64,000 nt of DNA from Epinephelus fuscoguttatus (GCF_011397635.1 NC_064767.1:6457501-6521500), one strand, 5' to 3'. Counted from the stretch's first letter, positions 45,663 to 55,937 are shown. Numbers and translations are program-made. The notes: a model not told the origin generated them from the letters alone.

Positions 45663-47609
45663 AAATATCAATTGTGTCAAATATTTATCTATTCAGTTAG
45701 ATTACTATCAGTCAGAAAAACAGACCCTTATCATGTATTGAATGTGAACAGTGCTGGTATTGATCTCTGTATGTTGCTTCACTTGTGTTTCAGGTCTGAA
45801 GGAATTCCCCACCGCAGGATCAATAAAGTAATTATAATGCTCTTGCAGCAATTACAACTGGCAGTTATCGTGGTCACTGTGATTATCAAAGCATGTGTGT
45901 GATGGGGTTTCCCCTGGCAGATAGCTGGGATTAGAGGATTACCATCTCTGTCCCTCTCGCTCCATGGATTAGTTTTATCTACAAGGTAATCAGGGTTTTA
46001 CTGTCGTCTGACAGGACTACAACTCCCACACTCACACACACAGCATTTAGCAACACCACACAGCCTCCTACAGTCCACTTTGGTGTTGACTCAAAGACTC
46101 ACTGAGAGATAAAGCAGAAAAATCATGATCTCCACAGGAACATTTTTATACAAAATGAAACAATGAACCTTCACCTGAATGAGATTTTCTGCTCTGACCT
46201 GCTTTGCATTAACAAGCACTCTGGGCGTTTGGATTTCATTCAGGTGATAGAGAAAGATGTGAAAATCCAGGTGCACATACATATGTAACACAATTTGTAG
46301 ATGGATAATGATACAGAACACCTAAGGCAAATGTGTAAGTTACATTTGACTGCAGTGAAATAAGTAAAGTCGTAAAAGTGGTCTTTCGTTTCTTTGATTT
46401 CTTTAATCATTTGAGCTTGTAAAGAAATAATGATAATGAAAGGAGGGCTGTAGCTGCAGTTGACGACACCAAGGTCATATCTTCGGCAACATTTATTCAT
46501 ATATCTGTATTAAATATATTAAAATTCAATATGGAAATTTGGAGGGCTGCAGAAGTTTACCTTAAAAGTGTACCTAAAATTACACACTCAAACCGCACGA
46601 TATTCTAGGGCGGTGGTTCTCAAACTTTTTCATGTCAAGGACCACTAAACTAATACTTAAAAGGTCATGCACCCCCATTTGATAAGATTTCACTTCAGGG
46701 AGTTCCATCTCAAAAGATTTTGGGTGTCAGATATGATTCAAATCTATAGTTATCAGCAACGGTTGAGAAGATAACCTTGGAGGAACTTGTTAAGTTAATG
46801 GATAAAATGTGAGATTTCAGTGAAGGAATGTTGCGTGACAGTGACACCTGACCTCAGATGAAGCCTGGGGTTTATTGCTTTTCCCAGGGTGCAGCTACTG
46901 TACAACCTCAATCAACCTCAATAAACCACACACACAAACACATATGTCGCTCATAAATAAAGCCATATTTGTGTCATGTATCAGCTCTATTAATATTTCT
47001 CCAGGGAGACTGTCATTTATTGTTGGCTCTGTGTGTTTGTCGTTATCTCTCTCCATAAATGTGTCTATAAGTAGGAATTAATGGGTGCATGCTCAACAGA
47101 CTAAACTGCAAATCAAAGGCAACCTACACTTACCTTTTATAGCTCTGTAATGGAAATCAAACACATCTGATAATTCCCGAGGCACATACTACATCACATT
47201 TGTGCTTTTCTCTTTCAATATAAAAATGTCAGTAATACAGTATCTATTTTCTTATGAAATGCCCACCTTAACCACCAGGCGTCACTAGATCCTGGTGAAT
47301 CTGTCCTTCACTCATATCTCTCCTGGCAACACTCTTCACACTTCAGAATTAAGAATACTACGACCTACCAAAGAAAATATATATAATAAAATACAAATAC
47401 CATATTCTAATCTGACCTAAATACTTGGCTACATCACCTTGTTCCTTCAAGAAGTTTGCTTTTCAGACATTTAACCATGCCATGAATCAGTCTGTTTCAT
47501 TAAAGGTTGCAGCTTTTTCCACTTAAACACTCAAGGGGGCCACAAAGGTCATCATCCAAGTGTGCCAAAAGAAAAGGTTGGATAAAGAAGAATCAAAGTG
47601 TGGAGAAAG
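45663..47609. other. gene-free DNA with LINE-tail and dispersed-repeat scraps
   Basis: Positions 45793-45832 (GGAATTCCCCACCGCAGGATCAATAAAGTA, quoted in part as CCGCAGGATCAATAAAGTA) resemble a fish LINE 3' terminus. Positions 46610-46690 (GGCGGTGGTTCTCAAACTTT) resemble the end of a dispersed repeat. No gene was recognised. Confidence 0.45.
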
Positions 47610-47951
47610 TTTTGTCTTTCCCCTAACTGTTTCACATCCCTGGAGACCTCAAGCTCCCTTTTGCTCGTCCGATTTATCTGTGAATTTATATGTACATCTC
47701 AATTTTATGTGTTATGTCTTGTTCCAAATGTGTCCTCAGTAATTAACATTTTGACAGTGTTTCTGTTATTTTGTTCAGTTTATTTATTGTATTTGACATG
47801 AAAGCACTGTAAAGTCTTAATTAAAAATCATCATACTGAGGAAATGCAGGGTATTTGTCAGAGAAGCATTTTATTTTCTTTGATTTTGCTTTATTCCATT
47901 TCATCCAGTTAAGGCAAGTTTTCCTTTGTCCATGTACAAAATATATAAATG

Positions 47952-47957
47952 TTTATT
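47952..47957 (-). promoter_or_regulatory. candidate polyadenylation signal of cbr1 copy A
   Basis: AATAAA on the minus strand, about 315 bases past the stop codon. The same signal is conserved at the matching place in copy B (52920-52925). No transcript evidence was available. Confidence 0.4.
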
Positions 47958-48271
47958 CTAACAAAGGCAAAGTGATGAAATGGTGTTGTAACCACACCAG
48001 GAATTAGCCGGCACTTACACAGATCGATTATTGCTGCATATAAAGCAGTAATTACACACACACACATCACATCAGTGTCCGCTGAAATATGAGTTATTTT
48101 GGTTTTATGTTAGTCAACATTTGGTTAAACTGCTGAACTCTGTGTTCATTGAACAATTAAAATGAAATAGTTCTTCCAGACTGTGTGATGCTTGCATCAA
48201 ATCTTTCGAATGGTGGAAACACTGACACTCTTTCATCTCCTCTCACACACACGCAGGTCCCTTTCACCCTT

Positions 48272-49157
48272 TCACCACCTCTGAACTACTTTATCAGAGA
48301 CAAATTTTCCGTGAGGCTCTGTGGCTCCGGGTGGCAGCAGTGCCAGGTAGACCGGAGTGATAGCGCCCTCATCTGGTGACTTGGGGGCTTTGGGACCGGC
48401 CATGTCGGTGCGCACCCAACCTGGACAGCAGGCGTTCAGCAAGATCTGTCAAAAACAATAATGAATGCAACAAAAATGTATGTTAGCAGTGAAGCTTTCA
48501 CTGGAAGCAAAACCACAAAACTGGCAAACTGATGTTTTTGTGAACAAAATCCCTCATTTTCTAATTTGTTGGTGACACTGCTCACCCTCCCTGTGTTTAT
48601 GATATAAATTAATGTTAGGCCTTTTAACAACAAGGCAATTAAAATGCTTTACAGAAGACATAAAGACATTAAGACAAGATATGAAAGAAACATGTGATAA
48701 AGAGAAGCTAAGAGATGGTTAAAGTTGTTATATTTCCATGATTACCCCGTCATTTGGCCTCTCCTTGGACAGACGACGAGCCAGGATCATGGACAGGGTC
48801 TAAACACACACACACAGACATGATATATGTTGAGAAGCACTGCTCAAATCTTTGGTCCCTGAATTCCTTTCTTATCCATTGTAAGATCTGCAAACTTGAG
48901 CTACAGCTTCACAGATGCGACAGAAAGACTGCTGGGTCTTACCGTCACTCCAATCTTAGATGTGCCATACGCTGTAGTAGGCCAACCGGTCTTCTTGTGC
49001 TCGCCCTTCTTGGCCTGTTCGATGAATTGCTGCATCAGTCCCACCAGCTCCTCCTCTGTGATGTCCTCGCTGCGGAAACGCTGCTTGAGAGCTGAGGAGC
49101 ACTGGTTCAAAGCACCTGAGCCTGCGACGCTGGAGACATTCACCACCCGACCTTATA

Positions 49158-49191
<34 letters not shown>

Positions 49192-49242
49192 ATTTTTAAA
49201 GCTTTGTAAGCCATGTAAGATAGCCTCAGCCACCAGTGTGTG

Positions 49243-49292
<50 letters not shown>

Positions 49293-49797
49293 TAGAGTAA
49301 AAGCACTTTGAGTGATTGGATGACTAGAAGAGTGTGATAAGTGCAGTCCGCTTACCATTAATTGAGATCGAAAGACCAACCCTGAAATTCTATAATCCAA
49401 TCATTTTAATTACTCTTAAATATAATCCAAATTTGATGATATGATAATCATGCATTTTTCAAATGATCCTCAAATATAAAACTTACTTTTTCCTTGTCAC
49501 GCTAATTCCTCACCTTTAACAAAAGTCACAAAAGACTAAATGTGAGTTTGTTCTGTGGTGAGTTTGAGTTGGAATAGAAACCATGATTAGATCAACCATT
49601 TTTTTAAAAAAAACTGTACACTGAGCTGTGTATTAAGACAGCAGGGGCGCACAGCAGACTTGGTCCAGATCTGTGTTCTTACCTCCGGCTTTGATGAGCG
49701 GCAGGAAGTGGGTCAACATGTCTCTGGTGGCGAAGAAGTTTGTCTTGAGGGTCACCTCTGCCTGGACTCCAAACGGAGTCGTGTCTGCCACTGAGGG

Positions 49798-49829
<32 letters not shown>

Positions 49830-50665
49830 GTCACTGTCACCTCTTTATTAATAATCACCTTCAGTTCATAGCCGCAGCTCCATATGACAGCAAAAGGCAA
49901 CCCTACTACTAATAACTACTAATCTATCACAAAGAGTAATAGTCACAGTTGTATTATTGACATATTTTAACATTACCGTGTGCATGGCTCCAGTGCAGTA
50001 TAATATTATATTAATATATAATTGCAACTCTACCTTTGAATGCAATCCCAGCGTTATTGATGAGGACGTCCACTCCTCCGTACTTCTCTTTAAAGTACGC
50101 AGCAGCCGTGGTAATGCTGTTCACATCGTTGATGTCCAGCTGGTGAAACATGGGCTTCAGTCCCTCCTCGCCCAGAGACTTCACTGCTTCCTGACCACGA
50201 CCGCTGCAAAAAGAGCAAAAAGTTATTGTTTTGTGTAATGTCATTTTGTGTCTGTAGATACATGTACAGCCTGTTTTCTGTTCACGTGAATGTTTGCCTG
50301 ACTAAAACCTTGCAGGTCAAAATGTTGCACGATATAAATTTGGGAGCTTAGAAATTTCAGTGTACAGACCACCTCTGCTTTCCCATAAAATACTAAATCC
50401 TCACAACGCTAGTGTCACTGTTGTCCCTTTCATCAGTCAGGTTTCTCTGCTGCTGCAGCAGCTAATATAAAAAATTTAAAAAGGGCTTTTTGCAAAGTGA
50501 GATCAGCCCCATACATCAGCCCAGTCCAGGTGTGACCAGGTGATCTACCTACACATCTCTGGCGGTGAGGTAAACGTCTCCTTGATACTGCTTGCAGAGC
50601 GCTCGGACGATGGCCAGGCCGATGCCCTTGTTACTGCCTGTCACCACGGCAACCTTTGCAGACAT
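48272..50665 (-). CDS. cbr1: carbonyl reductase 1 (CR/20-beta-HSD type), copy A, six coding exons
   Basis: NADPH-dependent cytosolic short-chain dehydrogenase/reductase. Coding exons in order of transcription: 50665-50553, 50203-50034, 49790-49683, 49151-48943, 48799-48746, 48445-48272. All joins are GT-AG and keep frame, giving 275 aa (human CBR1 is 277). The cofactor loop is TGSNKGIG (residues 9-16). NNAG is at 87-90. The catalytic set is Asn112, Ser138, Tyr192 and Lys196 (AYGTSK). The C-terminal part has NACCPGW (222-228), with Trp228 matching human Trp229, and the protein ends VVQRW. Ile15, reported as critical for NADPH binding in trout CR/20-beta-HSD, is present. The start was chosen because ATG follows a good acceptor (CCGACAG|ACCATG) and matches the family N-terminus. 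It is predicted to reduce carbonyls, quinones and, in fish, C20 steroids. In copy A, (CT)n and (TG)n repeats abut the acceptors of exons 3 and 4. Confidence 0.95.
49159..49189. repeat. (AC)n microsatellite beside the exon 4 acceptor of cbr1 copy A
   Basis: About 15 units. On the transcript strand it reads (TG)n followed by TCTATAAG at the acceptor, so it takes the place of the pyrimidine tract. Copy B has only about five units at the same place. Confidence 0.9.
49245..49290. repeat. (TG)23 microsatellite in intron 3 of cbr1 copy A
   Basis: Complementary to the (AC)n array only about 56 bases away, so the intron RNA could fold into a long CA/UG hairpin. It is absent from copy B, whose intron is only 95 bases against 531 in copy A. 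Confidence 0.9.
49798..49825. repeat. (GA)n microsatellite at the exon 3 acceptor of cbr1 copy A
   Basis: On the transcript strand it reads (TC)n CCCCTCAG and forms the pyrimidine tract of the exon 3 acceptor. Copy B has a short interrupted version only. Confidence 0.9.
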
Positions 50666-50817
50666 GGTCTGTCGGGGGAGAGACATCAGTGTATTAATTA
50701 ACTCACATATTATATTAATAATTTACAGTTGAAAAACAAACTCAAGCAGCACAAGCTTCATATTAAACACACACACAACTGAGAGAGCAGGACCTTTCCG
50801 TCTCTCTCTCACTCACT

Positions 50818-50850
50818 CACACACACACACACGCACACGCACACACATGT
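50818..50850. repeat. (AC)n microsatellite in the 5' intron of cbr1 copy A
   Basis: Interrupted CA repeats with CGCA variants lie between the 5' noncoding exon and coding exon 1. The corresponding tract in copy B (56044-56060) is shorter. Confidence 0.8.
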
Positions 50851-51445
50851 GCGTACCCTAACTCTGTGTCTATTATGTTGTCAACCATGTTGGCTAAGCT
50901 TTAGATCAGATTTGCTGAGTCATGGTGTCAATTTCAGAGACAGAAAGCACTGTGACAATTCTTTAAATTTTCTACAATCTATTACAATTTAACTTCAGAA
51001 ACCAATCACTAGTGAGCTGTTATTAATCATAATAACAGACACTTTTTAATCTGGTGAAACATTAAAAGTGGGAAGTTAATGGGTGATCATGTAAAAAGCT
51101 TTAAACTGTAACATGTCATGGTCTAACAACAACATTATGTCCACAGTTTAATCTTGAAAATTACTATAATCTAACCTTTTGCCCTGATACAAACTTCCAA
51201 CGATAAATGCAAACTGGTTTTACAGTCAAACGTGTCTAATGTAACTGGGGTGTGAACCTAACCTAACATATATAATTGGCCATTTAAGACAGGAAGTAGC
51301 TTATTTCATAACACATTCATTTTAAAGAGAGGACGTTTCATCATCGTGAGCATATTTCAGTTAGGTATGTAAATGAATGCAAACACATTTGTATGTTAGC
51401 AAGCTGCACGCTACGTAACAAGGAGATAAAATGGAGGTTTCTTAC

Positions 51446-51560
51446 TTGGAGCTGGTCTTGTAGTGTCGAATAAACCTGCGGTGGTGGAGCTGCAGAGAGG
51501 AATCAGGTGTTGTGCAGAAATAAGACAAAAACACAGGGAGGAAAGCTGGAGGTTTACTGC
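51446..51560 (-). other. cbr1: putative 5' noncoding exon of cbr1 copy A
   Basis: Ends at 51446 with a strong donor (CTCCAA|GTAAGAAAC) and would splice to the acceptor seven bases before the ATG exon (CGACAG|ACCATG). Copy B has the same arrangement with its donor at 56803. The 5' edge (transcription start) is unknown; the upper limit given is approximate. Confidence 0.6.
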
Positions 51561-51569
51561 GCAGTGTCA
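51561..51569 (-). promoter_or_regulatory. antioxidant response element core upstream of cbr1 copy A
   Basis: The minus strand reads TGACACTGC, fitting TGACnnnGC. The base before the core is C rather than the preferred purine. Two TGCGCA-type words (NRF1 half-sites) flank it. The same core in copy B is at 56905-56913. Mammalian CBR1 is known to be NRF2-responsive; its activity here is inferred. Confidence 0.5.
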
Positions 51570-51627
51570 GTGCGCATACCCGGAAAAACATGGAAACCAC
51601 GTGGGTTTGGGCACCAGCCACAGAGCC

Positions 51628-52141
51628 AAAGAGCATGGATACCAAGAGGCGAAGCTCAATAGAACGCCCCATAGCAACAGACTCGCCCATGGTTTCGTCC
51701 TACCGCCGCCATATTGGACTGTCAGCAGACCCGCTTGCATACAAAAACACACAGACAAACTGAAGTATATCGCTATTAATTATGCTTACAATGCTACTTA
51801 CCTCGTGATAGCTTGGTCACAGCTGCTTTTTCACGTTTTTGTAAAGTAAAATATAGACTTTAAAAAAAAACAAAACGAAGAAAAACGGCCGAGATGGCAT
51901 CTCTGCATATTACATCCACTTATGAGAAGATTAACTTAATTACTCCTTCAAAATCACCCCATAAGCCAATCTATCAAAAAATAAAAATAAAAAAAAAAAT
52001 CAATATTTTAACTAGAAACACATTAATGGCGACGTCACATAGTCAGGAATAAAGATTTCTTTACAGTTTGTACAGTAAGGGGACAGTATGCTATGCTATA
52101 AAGCTGTAATCAGTTCTGATATAAATGGTCCAATGGTCCAC

Positions 52142-52206
<65 letters not shown>

Positions 52207-52518
52207 CTTCCCTCCAAAACTGGCATGTTAAATTGATAGCCTATTAAAACACTTTAAAACTTACACCTCAGGAGTTCTTACCTGTCGGGATCCTTCGGGA
52301 AACGGTGGAAGGCCAGGTGCGGGGTGTTCCACTGATAGTTGTTGCAGTTAATTGCACTACACTGTTTTCTTTTACTTTTTTTCTCCTCTCTCCTTGACAT
52401 CTTGCATGTTGTCTGGGCTCAACAGTCCAAGCTCAACAGTCCAAAATGGCGGCAGCGCCCCTAGTGGCTGTTGGCAGAAATTCAACGGAGCTTCGCCTCT
52501 TGGTATCCATGCTCTTTG
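51628..52518. mobile_element. non-autonomous TIR transposon at the junction of the two cbr1 units
   Basis: Perfect 31-base inverted ends at 51627-51657 and 52488-52518 (AAAGAGCATGGATACCAAGA inward from both sides). The flanks are ACAGAGCC on the left and ACAGAACC on the right (7 of 8), compatible with an 8-bp hAT-type target duplication. It contains a (GT)n array at about 52147-52203 and no transposase. It fills almost all of the DNA between unit A's right edge and unit B's left edge. Confidence 0.8.
52147..52203. repeat. (GT)n microsatellite inside the junction transposon
   Basis: About 27 GT units preceded by ATATATAT. Simple repeat only. Confidence 0.9.
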
Positions 52519-52919
52519 ACAGAACCGAAGGAGCTGTCAGGTTTTGTCTTTCCCCTGATTGTTTCATATTTGTTCAAGAGACCTCAAGCTCCCTTTAGCT
52601 AGTCCAATTTATCTGTAATTGTTTTCATAATTTAAGAATATTTTTAGATTGTGGTAAAGATGTGATGTCAGTGTTTGTATTTTGTCCTGTTCCAAATATG
52701 TCCTTAATAATTAATCAACATTTTGACAGTGTTTTAATTTTGAAGTTTATTTATTGTATTTGACATGAAAGCACTGTAACGTTATAATAAAAAATAATCA
52801 CACTGTAGAAAAGCAGGGCATTTGTCAGAAAAGCATTTTATTTTCTTTGATTTCACATTTAATCAATTTCATTCAGTTAAGGCAAGTTTTCCTTTGTGCA
52901 TGTACAAAATATAAAAATG

Positions 52920-52925
52920 TTTATT
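52920..52925 (-). promoter_or_regulatory. candidate polyadenylation signal of cbr1 copy B
   Basis: AATAAA on the minus strand at the position homologous to 47952-47957. It lies about 450 bases past the stop, longer than in copy A because of CA-repeat growth and other insertions in between. Confidence 0.4.
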
Positions 52926-53020
52926 CTAACAAAGGCAAAGTGATGAATTGGAATGTTATCAAAACACCAGGAATTAGCTGGCACTTACACAAATTGATTA
53001 TTGCTGCATGTAAACCCAAT

Positions 53021-53046
53021 AAACACACACACACACACACACACAT
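53021..53046. repeat. (CA)n microsatellite
   Basis: Lies in the 3' flank or UTR of cbr1 copy B. Copy A has a short version at about 48055-48067. Confidence 0.85.
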
Positions 53047-53297
53047 CACATACATCAGTGTCCCCTGAAATACAAGTTATTTTGGTACTATGTCCGTCAA
53101 CATTTGGTTAAACTGCTGAACTCTGTGTTCCTTTTACACTTTAAATGAAATAGTTTTTCCAGACGGTGTGATGCTTGCGTCAAATCTTTCAAATAGTGGA
53201 CTATGTTTCTTTTTGGATAACAAATCAATTTTGTATGGAAGTTTTTGGCAATTTAGAGCAGAAGTGAAAATGCTGACACTCTTTCATCTACTCTCAT

Positions 53298-53355
53298 ACA
53301 CACACACACACACATACACACAAACACACACGCGTGCACACACACACACACACGC
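53298..53355. repeat. interrupted (CA)n microsatellite just after the cbr1 copy B stop codon
   Basis: CA repeats with TACA, AACA and CGCG interruptions, about 18 bases past the stop codon in the 3' UTR. Copy A has only a short CACACACACGCA at the same place. Confidence 0.85.
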
Positions 53356-53372
53356 AGGTCCTTTTCACCCTT

Positions 53373-55937
53373 TCACCACTCCTGAACTACTTTATCAGAG
53401 ACAAATTTTCCGTGAGGCTCTGTGGCTCCGGGTGGCAGCAGTGCCAGGTAGACTGGAGTGATAGCACCCTCATCTGGTGACTTGGAGGCTTTGGGACCGG
53501 CCATGTCGGTGCGCACCCAACCTGGACAGCAGGCGTTCAGCAAGATCTGTCAAAAATAATAATGAATGCAACAAAAATGTATGTTAGCAGTGAAGCTTTC
53601 ACTGGAAGCAAAACCACAAAACTGGCAAACTGATGTTTTTGTGAACAAAATCCCTCATTTTCTAATTTGTTGGTGACACTGCTCACCCTCCCTGTGTTTA
53701 TGATATAAATTAATGTTAGGCCTTTTAACAACAAGGCAATTAAAATGCTTTACAGAAGACATAAAGACATTAAGACAAGATATGAAAGAAACATGTGATA
53801 AAGAGAAGCTAAGAGATGGTTAAAGTTGTTATATTTCCATGATTACCCCGTCATTTGGCCTCTCCTTGGACAGACGACGAGCCAGGATCATGGACAGGGT
53901 CTAAACACACACACACAGACATGATATATGTTGAGAAGCACTGCTCAAATCTTTGGTCCCTGAATTCCTTTCTTATCCATTGTAAGATCTGCAAACTTGA
54001 GCTACAGCTCCATAGATGCCACAGAAAGACTGCTGGGCCTTACCGTCACTCCAGTCTTAGATGTGCCATACGCTGTATCAGGCCAGCCACCCTTCTTGTG
54101 CTCGCCCTTCTTGGTCTGGTCAACAAACTGCTGCATCAGTCCCACCAGCTCCTCCTCTGTGATGTCCTCGCTGCGGAAACGCTGCTGGAGAGCCGGGGAG
54201 CACTGGTTCAAAGTACGGGAGCCGACAAAGCTGGAGACGTTCACCACCCGACCTTATAGACACACACACAGAGGATTTTTAAAGCTTTTAACTGCTTACC
54301 AAACGTCAGGGGCGCACAGCAGACTTGGTCCAGATCTGTGTCCTTACCTCCGGCTTTGATGAGCGGCAGGAAGTGAGTCAACATGTCTCTGGTGGCAAAG
54401 AAGTTTGTCTTGAGGGTCACCTCTGCCTGGACATCAAACGGAGCCGTGTCTGCCACTGAGGAGAGCAAAAGACAGAGAGAGATAATGTCACTGTCACCTC
54501 CTTCTTGATAGTCACCCTCAATTCACAGTCACAGCTCAAAGCAACAGCAATAAAGTCACATCATGGGATGTCTTGTCTCAGTGAGCGTCTATCCTTTTAT
54601 GAGTGTTATTATTTATTTAACAAAACATAAAATAAATTATATATAAATATATATAATAAAATGTAAAAAAGTGATGAATGATTATAATAAATAAAAATAC
54701 TCTTAAAGCTGAGCAAAACTTTGCTCTACTGTAAACTTTTGCACATTCCCTGGTAAATAATTTTGCACATCCTGCATAAACAGCTGTTATTCTGGAACAG
54801 CTTTATTGCACATATTTGCTGTGTTATAGTCCTTTTTTAAAGTATCTTTGTCATATTTTTATTGCAACTTTTCTATTCTATATTTATGTTATTGAGTGTT
54901 ACGGTACCTTGCCGAGTTTTTCTTTTTATTCCTCTTAATAGGTTTATTGTATGTTTAATATATGCACCAATAAATCCTATTCTGATTCTGATTCTGACAA
55001 TGAATGGGATTGTCATTTCAGCCATAATTGTGCAACCCTACTACTAATAACTCCTAATCTAAAACTAATGATACAAGTAATTATGGGTAAATTATATTAT
55101 GGTATGATTTGAATAAGACTGGAATAAGACCGAAGATCAATGCTGCTGGTGCTAATAGTATCCAGTATGTCAGAGTAATAGTCACAGTTGTATTATTGAC
55201 ATATTTTTTAACATGACTGTTTGCATGGCTCTAGTGCAGTATAATATTATGTAAATATATAATTGTAACTCTACCTTTGAATGCAATCCCAGCGTTATTG
55301 ATGAGGACATCCACTCCTCCGTACTTCTCTTTAAAGTACGCAGCAGCCGTGGTAATGCTGTTCACGTCGTTGATGTCCAGCTGGTGAAACATGGGCTTCA
55401 GTCCCTCCTCGCCCAGAGACTTCACTGCTTCCTGACCACGACCGCTGCAAAAAGAGCAAAAGTTTTAATATATTTTCACGTTATGGTTACTCTTGTAAGA
55501 CAAAGACATGTTGGCATCACTTTGAACCAGTGTGCTTTAAGTGTTTTTTAAGTGTTGATAAAAACCGCTTTGTCTTTTCAGTTCAGTTCAAAAGGTTGCA
55601 GACATATAAATTTGGGAGCTTAGAAATTTCAGTGTACAGACCACCTCTGCTTTCCCATAAAATAATAATTCCTCACAACACTAGTGTAATTGTTGTCCCT
55701 TTCATCAGTCAGGTTTCTCTGCTGCTGCAGCAGCTAATATAAAAAATTTAAAAAGGGCTTTTTGCAAAGTGAGATCAGCCCCATACATCAGCCCAGTCCA
55801 GGTGTGACCAGGTGATCTACCTACACATCTCTGGCGGTGAGGTAAACGTCTCCTTGATACTGCTTGCAGAGCGCTCGGACGATGGCCAGGCCAATGCCCT
55901 TGTTACTGCCTGTCACCACGGCAACTTTGGTAGACAT
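53373..55937 (-). CDS. cbr1: carbonyl reductase 1 (CR/20-beta-HSD type), copy B, six coding exons
   Basis: Paralogue of the neighbouring downstream copy with the same gene structure. Coding exons: 55937-55825, 55444-55275, 54455-54348, 54252-54044, 53900-53847, 53546-53373. Exon lengths (113, 170, 108, 209, 54, 174) are identical to copy A, giving 275 aa. All joins are GT-AG. TGSNKGIG with Ile15, NNAG, Asn112, Ser138, Tyr192, Lys196 and Trp228 are all intact, so it should be an active enzyme. It differs from copy A at 17 residues by my count, 12 of them in exon 4 (residues 131-200). These include 139-140 (Phe-Val here, Val-Ala in A), next to the catalytic Ser and equivalent to human Ile140-Met141, and 189 (Asp here, Thr in A). 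The protein ends VVQEW. A LINE-type insert sits in intron 2. This is the copy nearest setd4. Confidence 0.95.
54560..54998 (+). mobile_element. LINE 3'-end insertion in intron 2 of cbr1 copy B
   Basis: About 440 bases absent from the matching intron of copy A (49791-50033). It ends in CACCAATAAATCC followed by repeated TTCTGA units, the typical tail of fish L2/Rex1-type LINEs. It is AT-rich 3' UTR sequence with no coding part, and antisense to the host gene. The left border is approximate. Confidence 0.65.

Larger units (their letters stand above)
47610..51604. repeat. segmental tandem duplication, unit A
   Basis: It aligns by eye with 52541-56948. Homology begins at GTTTTGTCTTTCCCCT (47610 and 52541), covers the whole cbr1 gene and upstream exon, and fades after CATACCCGGAAAAACA and a following ACCAC word (about 51604 and 56948). 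The units differ in length because unit B has a LINE insert in intron 2 and longer flanks, while unit A has expanded microsatellites. Confidence 0.85.

Noticed and set aside
45345..45902. 185-codon open frame ending in a repeated Met-Asp-Gly-Trp stretch
   Set aside because: It is a mixed-frame read-through of the decayed Rex3-like LINE and its GATG tail, not a host gene.
48754..49243. Plus-strand open frames of 113-115 codons at the cbr1 copy A locus
   Set aside because: They are antisense shadows of cbr1 exons 4 and 5, with similar shadows at 53855-54359 over copy B.
49159..49290. Possible CRISPR-like or regularly spaced repeat array
   Set aside because: The repeats here and elsewhere are dinucleotide microsatellites or degenerate minisatellites without spacers, and the genome is clearly eukaryotic.
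54241..54468. 75-codon minus-strand frame at cbr1 copy B, apparently a separate small gene
   Set aside because: It is cbr1 exon 3 read on both sides into flanking introns. The splice sites at 54455 and 54348 explain it.
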